Source of the DNA: a virus
Strand: one strand, 5' to 3'
Virus record (IMG/VR): IMGVR_UViG_3300030430_000981
Coordinates: 5,007 to 33,232 of that record
Length of the DNA: 28,226 nt
Shown here: piece after piece, positions 14,314-22,000 of the stretch
Layout: every line of letters starts with the position of its first letter
How positions within the stretch are numbered: the first letter of the stretch is position 1
The notes under the pieces: generated by a model
The model's input: only the letters and a program-made list of their open reading frames with translations
What the model was told of the DNA's origin: nothing
The model's database searches: none
Translations under genes and position numbers: made by a program

Positions 14314-14388
14314 CGTTACAAACGTTACAAACGTTACAACCCTTACTGGGCAACGGTTGTAGCTGTAACACTTCTGTAACGTTGTAAC
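14314..14388. promoter_or_regulatory. Inverted cluster of GTTAC/GTAAC repeats (operator or origin candidate)
   Basis: Three direct 9-base repeats CGTTACAAA/C begin at 14314, 14323 and 14332. Three TGTAAC copies in the opposite orientation begin at 14364, 14375 and 14383. Between them ACAACC (14336-14341) and GGTTGT (14355-14360) form an inverted repeat centred near 14348. The cluster is in the divergent gap between the leftward early operon and terminase small subunit, next to an AT-rich run. It could be a multi-site operator or a replication origin with iterons. Confidence 0.6.
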
Positions 14389-14415
14389 ACTTATGAGATC
14401 GAACGGGGATGGATT

Positions 14416-15009
14416 TTGGAAAATAAAACAGACAAACCCACAGAAAACACTATAGGCAAGGCTGGTAGACCTGCTGGGCTTACCAACAGACAGCGTGAAT
14501 TTGCCAAGTATTATGTTGAGGGTAAATACTCCAACGCAGAGTGTGCTAGAAAAGCTGGCTACGCTGAAGGTAGTGCCGCACAACATGCCGCCAAACTGCT
14601 TGACGGTAAATCCTTTCCTGAAGTACCCGAACTGATTAAAGATATGCGGCAAGCCAGAGAACGCAGATACGGCGTGACCCTGATCAATCAACTCAAACGG
14701 TTTGAAGAATTGTCCATATCGGCTGAAGAGGCTGGACAATTCAGTGCCGCGATCAATGCTGAGAAAATACGATCTAGTCTTGGTGGCTTGACCATCGATA
14801 GGCGAGAGTCCACACATGTGCATCAACTTGACAATCTTTCGCGTGAAGACATCGTCGCTCGACTCGCCGCGATCAGGAAGCAATACCCCAATGCATTCCC
14901 CGAACCTGAGATGAAAAGGGTTGAAGATGCCACGAACAGAACAGAGCCTGTGGAACTCATTGAAGCAAAATTTACCGAAAAAGACCCACTTCCAGCGGAT
15001 AGAGAATAG
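14416..15009 (+). CDS. terS: Terminase small subunit
   Basis: A 197-aa protein with an N-terminal DNA-binding domain of the Terminase_2 type: LTNRQREFAKYYVEGKYSNAECARKAGYAEGSAAQHAAKLL (residues ~22-62). A helical middle and a variable polar C-terminus follow. It recognises the packaging site and loads DNA onto the large subunit. The start is TTG with GGGGATGGA as RBS; an ATG at 14409 is in another frame and stops after five codons. The large subunit gene is unusually far away (2.5 kb), separated by oppositely oriented genes. It overlaps the nuclease gene by 83 bases. Confidence 0.88.
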   Translation: MENKTDKPTENTIGKAGRPAGLTNRQREFAKYYVEGKYSNAECARKAGYAEGSAAQHAAKLLDGKSFPEVPELIKDMRQARERRYGVTLINQLKRFEELSISAEEAGQFSAAINAEKIRSSLGGLTIDRRESTHVHQLDNLSREDIVARLAAIRKQYPNAFPEPEMKRVEDATNRTEPVELIEAKFTEKDPLPADRE

Positions 15010-15367
15010 GGCTGGTGAGGGTATGCCAGATGTATATCTGTGCATGGATGGCGTACCAATTTGGTCTGAATTAAAAATAATTAAAAATGGCAAGGTCTCT
15101 GTCTCAAAGTCCCAGATTGCTTGGCATTTGGGGCATACGCGCTGTAATGGTGTAAGTTTTTTCTTGCTCCACTGCCCCTCGACGGGCAATGTATTTTTAT
15201 TTGACGGGGGTTTAGCGGCCAAGTTGCAAGGTTCAAGGATCGACGACCTGCGATCTGCGGCCTCATGGTGCGGCGACCTGCGATCTGCGCCTTCTGCGCT
15301 TCGCACCTGCGCCCTTGCCCGGTGGAACTGCGACCTGCAACCTGCGGACGGCGAGCCGGGGGCGTGA
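14927..15367 (+). CDS. VRR-NUC-like PD-(D/E)XK nuclease with repeat-derived C-terminus
   Basis: A 146-aa protein from ATG 14927 (GGG RBS 8 bases upstream; a TTG at 14921 is the alternative). The core motifs are ENRAGEGMPDVYLC (D35), WSELK (E48-L-K50), SKSQIAWHLGH (Q63) and VSFFLL, the pattern of VRR-NUC/PD-(D/E)XK nucleases common beside phage terminases. From residue 101 on (base 15227) the sequence changes to an Arg/Asp/Cys/Ala-rich tail (DLRSAASWCGDLRSAPS...) encoded entirely by GC-rich heptamer repeats. This suggests the natural C-terminus was replaced. The core looks intact. The gene runs straight into a strong terminator. Confidence 0.85.
   Translation: MPRTEQSLWNSLKQNLPKKTHFQRIENRAGEGMPDVYLCMDGVPIWSELKIIKNGKVSVSKSQIAWHLGHTRCNGVSFFLLHCPSTGNVFLFDGGLAAKLQGSRIDDLRSAASWCGDLRSAPSALRTCALARWNCDLQPADGEPGA
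15228..15360 (+). repeat. GC-rich TGCGAYC heptamer array in the nuclease 3' end
   Basis: The array begins with two AT-type heptamers (AAGGTTC 15228, AAGGATC 15235) and passes into units of the type TGCGATC, TGCGGCC, TGCGACC, TGCAACC. An exact 16-mer, CGACCTGCGATCTGCG, occurs at 15244-15259 and 15274-15289 and again at 16117-16132. It overlaps the coding end of the nuclease and abuts the terminator at 15374. Confidence 0.75.
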
Positions 15368-15373
15368 CACAAC

Positions 15374-15405
15374 GAAAGCCTACCGGGTAAACCCGGTAGG
15401 CTTTC
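15374..15405. terminator. Strong bidirectional intrinsic terminator
   Basis: GAAAGCCTACCGGGT (15374-15388), AA, then its perfect complement (15391-15405): a 15-bp stem ending in A/T-rich flanks on both sides. It lies between the rightward nuclease gene (stop 15367) and the leftward Gp88-like gene (stop 15410) and should stop both. Confidence 0.9.
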
Positions 15406-15409
15406 TGTC

Positions 15410-16039
15410 CTAGTGCTCGATATAGGCGACATTTTCAACGGTACGATCCCAGCATGCGCGACAATCGGCGCATTTGTTACCTTGTTGTGGTGCTGGGCAT
15501 CTGTGCCCGATATGACCAGCCATCGATTTACTGTTGACCGTGCTAGTATTTTCCCATGATCCGGCTGGTATGCCGTCAATCATGGTGGCGGACATTCGCA
15601 ACGTGACATTGTCGGGAAGCTTGCGAAGCTTCAACACTTTTGCCCAGATCCCATATTCGCGACTTGGTATCCAGTGTCGTAGGTGCGGTGTAGAATCGCA
15701 AACGTCTAGAATGTTTAGACCCATCGCGACGCTGTCAACGTCGCCACTATCAAACCATCTAAATTCTGGATGCTTTGCTACGCGCTTGCTGTGCAACAGT
15801 GCGACCATACGCGGCACAAAGTCCAGTGCATTAAAAAACACTTCGCGACGTGCCATCGCATCGATCACGTTTGGCATGTTATAGCGACCTTTGCATGCAT
15901 AGCAATTTTCGCATGTACTACCCTTTACTTTGCGAAGCTTCGACCCAGTATGACAAAGCCTAGCGTCACGATTGATTGAATAGCCAGGCATTTTTGACGG
16001 CTTCGACAACATTGGAAAATCTAGTTTTACTTGTTCCAT
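15410..16039 (-). CDS. Phage Gp88-family protein
   Basis: A 209-aa protein that matches the phage 'gene product 88' pattern: SKMPGYSINRDARLCHTGSKLRKVKGSTCENCYACKGRYNMPNV (about 16-58), then FRWFDSGDVDS, HLRHWIPSREYG, and a C-terminal Cys cluster (CPAPQQGNKCADCRACWD). The clustered cysteines suggest a metal or Fe-S site; the function of the family is not established. It is a single gene between its own upstream motif (16068-16078) and a terminator, oriented against its neighbours, as for a moron. RBS GAAGGGG. Confidence 0.85.
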   Translation of the reverse strand: MEQVKLDFPMLSKPSKMPGYSINRDARLCHTGSKLRKVKGSTCENCYACKGRYNMPNVIDAMARREVFFNALDFVPRMVALLHSKRVAKHPEFRWFDSGDVDSVAMGLNILDVCDSTPHLRHWIPSREYGIWAKVLKLRKLPDNVTLRMSATMIDGIPAGSWENTSTVNSKSMAGHIGHRCPAPQQGNKCADCRACWDRTVENVAYIEH

Positions 16040-16067
16040 TTGATACCCCTTCTAATGGTTTATAAGA

Positions 16068-16078
16068 TTATCCCATAA
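16068..16078 (-). promoter_or_regulatory. TTATGGGATA motif upstream of the Gp88-like gene
   Basis: The minus strand reads TTATGGGATAATCTTATAAACC. The 10-mer TTATGGGATA is shared exactly with the promoter regions at 14228-14237 and 17333-17342. Here GATAAT could serve as a -10, with TTGTTT 17 bases upstream. The gene start is about 30 bases downstream. Confidence 0.5.
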
Positions 16079-16100
16079 ATAAATGTATAAAACAATAACA

Positions 16101-16155
16101 ATCTGCGACCTGCGCCCGACCTGCGATCTGCGACCGTCCGCCGCCGCGCCGCGCT
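16101..16155. repeat. GC-rich repeat array, intergenic copy 1
   Basis: TGCGACC/TGCGATC heptamers including the exact 16-mer CGACCTGCGATCTGCG (16117-16132). A 28-base GC-rich block (16128-16155) follows that matches 16919-16946 at 26 of 28 positions. The flanking DNA is AT-rich, so the GC content jumps sharply. It lies 8 bases from the terminator hairpin at 16163. Confidence 0.75.
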
Positions 16156-16162
16156 CCTACAA

Positions 16163-16193
16163 ATAAAAGACCGAGCGAAGCTCGGTCTTTTAT
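16163..16193. terminator. Intrinsic terminator with GAA loop
   Basis: A 14-bp perfect stem (16163-16176 with 16180-16193) and a GAA loop, with A-run and T-run at its base. It is the end of the leftward 63-aa gene (stop 16208) and functional in either direction. Confidence 0.9.
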
Positions 16194-16207
16194 CCCTTCC
16201 TTTGTTG

Positions 16208-16399
16208 TTAACCATACAACAGAATATCAAGTTGATTGTCCCAGTGATCAGAGTTGGCGGTCTGTAGTGCGTCTATAGTGCACATACCGTCATCGTAGTA
16301 GTCGCGCCACAAGGCATCGGGCAAAGCTTCAACACCCATAGGCCAGCCTAGGCCAGCCAATTCTTTGTCACAAGCTTTCATAAATTCATCGAATGTCAT
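16208..16399 (-). CDS. Hypothetical small acidic protein
   Basis: A 63-aa acidic, helical protein: MTFDEFMKACDKELAGLGWP, then ALPDALWRDYYDDGMCTIDALQTANSDHWDNQL. The pattern FMKAVDxxLxxxxGxxxxDLPDxxWxDYYDDGxxPxEA resembles small phage proteins of unknown function (DUF5419-like by memory). It is preceded by AGGAGA and by the terminator of the gene upstream. It may be expressed by read-through or from an unseen promoter. Confidence 0.7.
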   Translation of the reverse strand: MTFDEFMKACDKELAGLGWPMGVEALPDALWRDYYDDGMCTIDALQTANSDHWDNQLDILLYG

Positions 16400-16411
16400 A
16401 TCTTATCTCCT

Positions 16412-16452
16412 AAAAAAAGGGCGACCGTGGTAGGGAGAAAACCACGGCCGCC
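16412..16452 (-). terminator. Leftward intrinsic terminator
   Basis: On the minus strand, an interrupted GC-rich stem (CCGTGGT 16425-16431 with ACCACGG 16441-16447, extended by GGCG/CGCC) is followed by seven Ts (16418-16412). It ends the transcript of the winged-helix gene just before the RBS of the next gene. Confidence 0.85.
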
Positions 16453-16467
16453 GAGTCGGGCGGGATA

Positions 16468-16779
16468 TTACCCGACCAAACGATAACCTCTCCTAGTGGT
16501 TATCGAAACACCGTTTTCGTTACGCAGCCGCCAGATCCCATCGTACACAGAACTGGCAGACAGATCAGTTAGACGCTCAATCGTCCGACGAGTAACACGC
16601 CCACCTTTCGCATCGCGCAGGACGTTTAAGATCATACGCTTGTTACGCTCAATAGTGGAGACTTTAGGCGATCCGAGCTTCGGTGCGCTCTTCACTTTCT
16701 TACCAACGGTCACAGGCTTATGCACCTCGACCGTTGGTTTACCGTCTGCGACGGTAATATTTATGATAATATCAGTCAT
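16468..16779 (-). CDS. Winged-helix DNA-binding regulator
   Basis: A 103-aa protein. Residues 1-45 are a beta-rich, basic extension (DIIINITVADGKPTVEVHKPVTV...). Residues ~46-103 form a winged helix-turn-helix: RNKRMILNVLRDAKGGRVTRRTIERLTDLSASSVYDGIWRLRNENGVSITTRRGYRLVG, with recognition helix SASSVYDGIWRL and wing ITTRRGYRL. It is probably a phage transcription regulator with its own promoter region, flanked by palindromes, and its own terminator. It is a candidate to bind the repeated TTATGGGATA or the palindromes at 16811-16850. Confidence 0.8.
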   Translation of the reverse strand: MTDIIINITVADGKPTVEVHKPVTVGKKVKSAPKLGSPKVSTIERNKRMILNVLRDAKGGRVTRRTIERLTDLSASSVYDGIWRLRNENGVSITTRRGYRLVG

Positions 16780-16810
16780 AGCTATATCCCTTCATTTGAC
16801 TGTTAACACT

Positions 16811-16850
16811 ATGGGGAAATCCCATGTATCCATCGTAGTGCTTACTATGG
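16811..16850 (-). promoter_or_regulatory. Two palindromes upstream of the winged-helix gene
   Basis: ATGGG-GAAAT-CCCAT (16811-16825) and CCAT-C-GTAG...TTAC-T-ATGG (16830-16850) are inverted repeats in the 5' region of the regulator gene, consistent with operators. ATGGGAT on the minus strand also resembles the core of the TTATGGGATA motif. Confidence 0.45.
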
Positions 16851-16900
16851 ATTAATCAATTACTAGTTTGGCAAATGTCTTTTGTTAAAAATGCAATAAT

Positions 16901-16946
16901 CGATCTGCGTTCTGCGACCTGCGTCCGTCCGTCGCCGCGCCGCGCT
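16901..16946. repeat. GC-rich repeat array, intergenic copy 2
   Basis: TGCGTTC, TGCGACC, TGCGTCC heptamers run into a 28-base GC-rich block (16919-16946) almost identical to 16128-16155. It ends 10 bases before the terminator hairpin at 16956, the same arrangement as the other two arrays. Confidence 0.75.
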
Positions 16947-16955
16947 TGGTGGAAA

Positions 16956-16979
16956 GAAAGGCGGCTTGCGCCGCCTTTC
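16956..16979. terminator. Intrinsic terminator
   Basis: GAAAGGCGGC (16956-16965), loop TTGC, GCCGCCTTTC (16970-16979): a perfect 10-bp stem just after the stop of the leftward 92-aa gene (16992). GC-rich, with A/T ends. Confidence 0.85.
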
Positions 16980-16991
16980 ATGGGAGATTAC

Positions 16992-17270
16992 TTAAACAGT
17001 TATCTTGCTGATCAGCGTCAGCTTTCCATTTGATTGACCCTTGGTGGTATCCATTTCATAGATGCCAATGCATTTGGCATCTTTGATACCTTTGAACACG
17101 AAGATCTCGTTGCGTAGTATCTTCTTGTCTGAGCTTGGCATATGATGAACTCTGGCAATTCGCTGCCCCAGTTGAGTCAGGCTGTCGCTTGTTGGATATG
17201 TGATCGTCCCGACATCCTTCGCCAGCAGCGTCGCTACTGTGTAGTCTTGTCTTGCAAAATATTTAGCCAT
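16992..17270 (-). CDS. Hypothetical 92-aa protein
   Basis: A basic alpha/beta protein: MAKYFARQDYTVATLLAKDV, then TSDSLTQLGQRIARVHHMP and LRNEIFVFKGIKDAKCIGIYEMD. Not recognised. The RBS is GGGAG. It is a stand-alone leftward gene with its own upstream motif region (17296-17342) and its own terminator (16956-16979), placed head-to-head with terminase large subunit. This matches the moron-like layout of the region. Confidence 0.7.
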   Translation of the reverse strand: MAKYFARQDYTVATLLAKDVGTITYPTSDSLTQLGQRIARVHHMPSSDKKILRNEIFVFKGIKDAKCIGIYEMDTTKGQSNGKLTLISKITV

Positions 17271-17295
17271 GTTGTATCTCCCTTGGCTAGTGTTG

Positions 17296-17342
17296 TGGAC
17301 ACGCTTTGTCCATGATTCATACTAGCACGGCTTATCCCATAA
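17296..17342 (-). promoter_or_regulatory. Promoter/operator region of the leftward 92-aa gene
   Basis: The minus strand carries TTATGGGATA (17342-17333), then an extended -10 TGCTAGTAT similar to TGCTAGGAT at 14216-14224. It is followed by the inverted repeat TGGACA-CGCTT-TGTCCA (17296-17312) in the 5' UTR. A second TTATGGG copy lies ~14 bases further upstream (near 17350). Confidence 0.5.
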
Positions 17343-17524
17343 CATTACCCCCATAATTCGCAAAAGTGTTTTGCTATATTGGCAACAATGGGGTTACTGA
17401 TTTTGATTGACAAATGACCTTGGCTATGGCAGCCCCCCACCCCCTTATATTGTATACAAGCTGCGTACGACTGTGCACAATTTGCAGGGTTGATAAATTC
17501 ATTCAGCGATATTATCGTTTGGGC

Positions 17525-19015
17525 ATGACAGACATGCAAAACCTAGACCTGCTGCCAGAGGAAGTCCTAAAGGAAATCCTGTTACTGGAAGAGCAGCAAA
17601 AGCGCCTAGTTACAAGGTCCGAGGCCCAAGATAAGTTTATGTCGTATGTAAAGCATGTGTACGAGGGCTTTATAGAGGGGACCCATCATAGAATCATATC
17701 GGAAAAGTTAGAGCGCATTGCGTCGGGTGACTTGAAGCGTTTGATTGTGAACATGCCACCTCGGCACTCTAAGTCTGAATTTGCATCCTACCTCATGCCA
17801 TCTTGGTTCTTGGGCCGTAATCCCAAGCTAAAGATCATTCAGGCTACCATGAATACGGAACTTGCTGTAAGATTCGGGCGCAAGGTCCGAGATCTGATTG
17901 CCGATCCAGTCTATCGGGAGATCTTTCCTAATACGGACCTAAAACCGGATAGCCAAGCAGCAGGTCGGTGGGAGACTAGCGCTGGCGGGGAATATTTTGC
18001 AGCCGGGGTGGGAGCTGCAATGACTGGTCGTGGCGCTGATTTGCTTATAATTGACGATCCGCACTCGGAACAGGACGCTTTATCCACGTCTGCGTATGAT
18101 AATGCGTGGGAATGGTACACATCTGGGCCTCGTCAGCGTCTACAACCGGGCGGTTCGATCATTATTGTGCAGACTAGGTGGTCAAAAAAGGACATAACGG
18201 GTAGGTTAGTGTCCGCTATGGCGAAGGATTTGATGGCTGACCAGTGGGAAATCGTTGAATTTCCTGCAATTATGCCGTCGGGGGAACCATTATGGCCTGA
18301 ATTTTGGCAAAAGGAAGAGCTACTCAAGGTCAAAGCTTCGCTGTCGGTAGGAAAATGGAACGCGCAGTGGCAACAAAACCCTACATCAGAAGAAACCGCT
18401 ATGGTCAAGCGGGAATGGTGGCAAGAATGGGGCGAGGACGCCATACCAAAGCTAGATTACATCATTCAATCGTACGATACGGCCTACAGCAAGAAGGAAA
18501 CGGCTGATTATTCTGCTATTACGACGTGGGGTGTGTTTCAACCGCACGAAAACGGCGAACAACACCTGATATTGATGGATGCAAAGAAGGGACGCTGGAA
18601 TTTTCCTGAGTTAAAGAGTATAGCACAGGACGAATACGAGTATTGGGAGCCAGAATTGATGCTGATAGAGGCAAAAGCGTCGGGTCAGCCGTTGGCGGAT
18701 GAGATGCGTATGCTGAATTTACCTGTTGCCACGTTCAGCCCGGGTCGCAAACGCGGTGGCGGGGGCATGGACAAGACAACCCGCATGCATATTGTGTCTC
18801 CTATTTTTGAATCCGGTAAAGTGTGGTATCCTGCTGGTGAAAAATTTGCGGACGAGGTCATCGAAGAGATTGCGTCATTTCCTAATGGCGACCATGACGA
18901 TTTTTGTGATAGTATGACTATGGCCTTGATGCGTTTTCGTCAGGGTGGCTTTATCAGTTTAGATGGCGAAGAGTTCGAGGACGACGCGCCCCCACGCGCT
19001 AGAGAATATTATTAA
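17525..19015 (+). CDS. terL: Terminase large subunit (ATPase and nuclease)
   Basis: About 496 aa from ATG 17525 (an upstream frame from 17414 adds a Cys-rich stretch unlike the family). The ATPase domain has a Walker A-like MPPRHSKS (77-84), Walker B LLIIDDP (173-179) and the coupling region VQTRWSKKDITG. The nuclease domain has SYDTAYSK (D318), MLIEAKASGQ (E382) and NGDHDDFCDSMTMAL (D458/D459). It is a headful-type terminase by overall look (inference). The stop overlaps the start of the next gene (TAATG). Two heptamer units encode RSEAQ near residue 31. Confidence 0.95.
   Translation: MTDMQNLDLLPEEVLKEILLLEEQQKRLVTRSEAQDKFMSYVKHVYEGFIEGTHHRIISEKLERIASGDLKRLIVNMPPRHSKSEFASYLMPSWFLGRNPKLKIIQATMNTELAVRFGRKVRDLIADPVYREIFPNTDLKPDSQAAGRWETSAGGEYFAAGVGAAMTGRGADLLIIDDPHSEQDALSTSAYDNAWEWYTSGPRQRLQPGGSIIIVQTRWSKKDITGRLVSAMAKDLMADQWEIVEFPAIMPSGEPLWPEFWQKEELLKVKASLSVGKWNAQWQQNPTSEETAMVKREWWQEWGEDAIPKLDYIIQSYDTAYSKKETADYSAITTWGVFQPHENGEQHLILMDAKKGRWNFPELKSIAQDEYEYWEPELMLIEAKASGQPLADEMRMLNLPVATFSPGRKRGGGGMDKTTRMHIVSPIFESGKVWYPAGEKFADEVIEEIASFPNGDHDDFCDSMTMALMRFRQGGFISLDGEEFEDDAPPRAREYY
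17614..17627 (-). repeat. Heptamer repeat pair inside terL
   Basis: AAGGTCC (17614-17620) and GAGGCCC (17621-17627) in register, the reverse complement of the GGACCTT family, near the start of the terminase gene. A two-unit locus, weak on its own. Confidence 0.35.
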
Positions 19016-22000
19016 TGGCTAGACAACCAACTTCCATGGTTCCTGTGCGATATGACACAGTGCTCCCAGTTTCCAGAGATCAGATGTCCCGCGACGCAAA
19101 CGCGGCTAATATGCTTAGTCAGTTGAATGACCCAGAAGCATTTTTAGGCTTTGGTGGTCGTACCCCACAAGAATTTTTAACTCCGGGGCTTCCTTCGTTT
19201 GCAAGGGTAACTGAAACGCCAGCCGAAGCGGCGGAACGTCGAGCGCTAGCGGGTGACTTTGCTACAGGTATAGCTCTTGGTCTAACCACAGACATTGTTG
19301 GATTAGCGGGTGACTTGCCTGCCCTGCTGTTGAGCGACGCGCCTAAGTTCGCGGCGGCTCTTGTTATGGGTAAAAGCTTTGATGAGATGCCATCAACAGT
19401 TTTGGACGAGGGTCTAAATGCAATTCGTGACACTATAGGTTCTGATGCCTTGGCGGGTTACTTGGGTGTGGACGAAGAAACCTTGGCCAAGCCCGGTGTT
19501 ACCACAGGGCGTTTGCTGTCATCTATCGTAGATCCGGTTGTTCTTGGTCGTGCTATAAAAGGTCTAGTCAATATTAGAAAGAGCCGTGCTGAAACAAAGG
19601 AAGACCCTCAAGAGGGGATTGCTACGTTAGCCCCGGAAGTCCCAGAGGCACCAGAAGAAGGCATCGGGTCTTTGTCAGCTAATCAAAGACGTGAAGCCGC
19701 GTTAGAAATTATGGCTAACGCTGGTACACAAATGGGCCGTTTAGAACTTGAAAGATTCATAGCAAGAGCGAATGACGCAAGGACAGAACCAGACAATACG
19801 CTTCTAGCAGACTTCTTTGGCGAAGAAGCTGGCACACGCATGAATGAGTTGTTGTCGGCCCCCGGCGCACAAATGGACATAGGCGCAGACTTCGACGTGG
19901 TTGGAGAAAGAGCCGAAGAGTTATTACAGGCACGTTTAACAAACCCAACAGAGCTTGAAGATATTGTAGCTGGTAATCAGTTTAGATTTGAAGGTGCTGA
20001 ACAATTAGCTAGACAACGCGCACGTTTTGGAGCGATGAGTGACCAAGAGTTAATTGAAGAGTATCAGACTATAATAGGTGCAGGCACTGATATCACCGAG
20101 TTAGAGCCACAACAGGCTACTAGACTCTCTGAAGTACTAAACGAGATGGCTGGTCGTCGAGGTGACGAGCTTACTAGACTTACTGAAGAAGAGCGTTTAG
20201 TAAACGAACAAACTGCTATGGAAGCGTTTGGTCCGGGGCTAACTGGTACTGCTCCATCACAAAAACTTACTACGGCTACACCAGCCGAAGGCATAGACTC
20301 TTTGCCTTTGTCTTTGTCGCAGGGATTAGATGATCTGCGTCCACTATCTGGTGATGACTTTGAAACGTCTTTAGCTGGAATAGGTTCATTGGGTGAAGTC
20401 AACCCTGTTTATGCAGAAAACGCTTTGGTGATTGGCGGCGAAGCTGACCAGTTCGGCGGACGTGTAAAACACTACACTCCTGCTATGCAGGACTTCGTCA
20501 GGTTTACGGAAAGCGACACGTTTAAAACTCAAGCTTCTGCTTCGGGTGAGATAACCGGGCAGCAGGTTATGTCTGCCCTAACTAAGAACAAAGAGTCCAG
20601 AGACGAGATAGTTGGCTCAGAGTTTGAAAGAATTATGAACGCTGAACCCAACAAGAAGTACAACAAAAATCAAATTATACGGCTACTCACGTCTGTTGTG
20701 CCACAAACAAGAACAAAAACTATATTGAATAGCAATCGACCAGAAGCTCCGTTTGAAAGAGGTATCCCGTTTGCTGATGCACAATTTACGGATTTAGAAA
20801 AATCTATATTTGAAAATAATGGTGTCACTATATTTTCAAATACATCTCCTACGATTGATATCCCCGGCTTTGGTCGTTTAAAACCAAAAGGCATACGCGG
20901 ACATGATTACTACAGTGCTTACCCCGGATATTTTGCTCACGGAAGATTTGGTATTGCTACAGATGTAGAAGACAAGCGTTGGATGATTATTCCCGAAGGT
21001 CAAGGTAATATGATTGGCGCTGTGTCTAGCGGCAATAAAGTAGGTTATGGACGTGATAGAATATATACCAAAGAGCTAAAAGACAGACTTGATGCGTACA
21101 TGGACGATAATCACGGAACTGATCGTCTTGGGCGACGTAGCGGGGGAGACGAGGTAAAAATTCCGTATACGGATGAAGTGCATCAGTACATGTTGCGGAT
21201 TGATAATCTAAAACCAAAAGTTATGACAGAGATGTCCGACCTAAAAAGACAGGTTGCTGAATATGAAAAAGCAGTGGCTGATATGGAAAGCTCTCCTAAT
21301 TCATATGTGAATCCAGAAAGAATAACCGATAGAGTTTCGGTAGCGTATGACCATGATTATCCTATTCAAAGAGCGTTGCTGGAAGATGATAACTTTAGAG
21401 CACAAATATTTGCCAGAGTAGATTCTGGTGCTGACGGTAACAATGCCGACATGAACGCAATCGAAGCTCTAATTACAGATAAAATGGATTCTATGGGTAT
21501 TGATTTAAATCCCGGTCAAATAGATTCGCTGGCTACAAATGTACGAAACATTAAACGCGCTTTGGATAGAAACCTAGAAAAGGCCCGACAAGGAGAAAAT
21601 CCTCCAGATATAACTAGCTATAATTTAGCAGCACACTATACTAGGAGAGCCGCAGCAGAAGATTCAAGCCGTGTGTTTTTTAGGAGTATGTCGGCGGAAG
21701 AATATCTAGCTCTTACTCCATCGGAACAGCTTAGAATAACAGTTCTAGATAATGCTGTCGCTAATTTAAAAAATTACCTGAGCAACTACCGTCAAGTTGA
21801 AGTGATGAATGACGATAAATTCGTCTCTTTCATTAATGATTTAGATCTAACAGATTTAGATTTGAGTGACGGCGATGTAAGAAAGAGGTTGGTTAATGAT
21901 GCCTTTGATGCGTTGAGCGAAAATACAAAGCTACGAATAGGTGAAGTGACGAAAGCGCGTCAGGCTGAAATAAACAACAGGGTTAATTTGGGCGTAGAAT

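Noticed and set aside
14314-14388. CRISPR array
   Set aside because: The repeats are 6-9 bases with almost no spacers and occur in both orientations. This is an iteron or operator cluster, not CRISPR.
14409-14426. ATG at 14409 as start of the terminase small subunit
   Set aside because: It is in a different frame and meets a stop after five codons. At most it is a tiny leader before the TTG start.
14014-15579. A 521-codon open frame on the minus strand across the terminase small subunit and nuclease genes
   Set aside because: It lies antisense to two well-supported genes with clear family motifs and crosses a strong terminator. Only its last 44 codons, from ATG 14148, look like a real small gene.
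17414-17524. Earlier start of the terminase large subunit
   Set aside because: The added 37 residues are Cys-rich and unlike terminases, and no good RBS is seen. ATG 17525 fits the family length.
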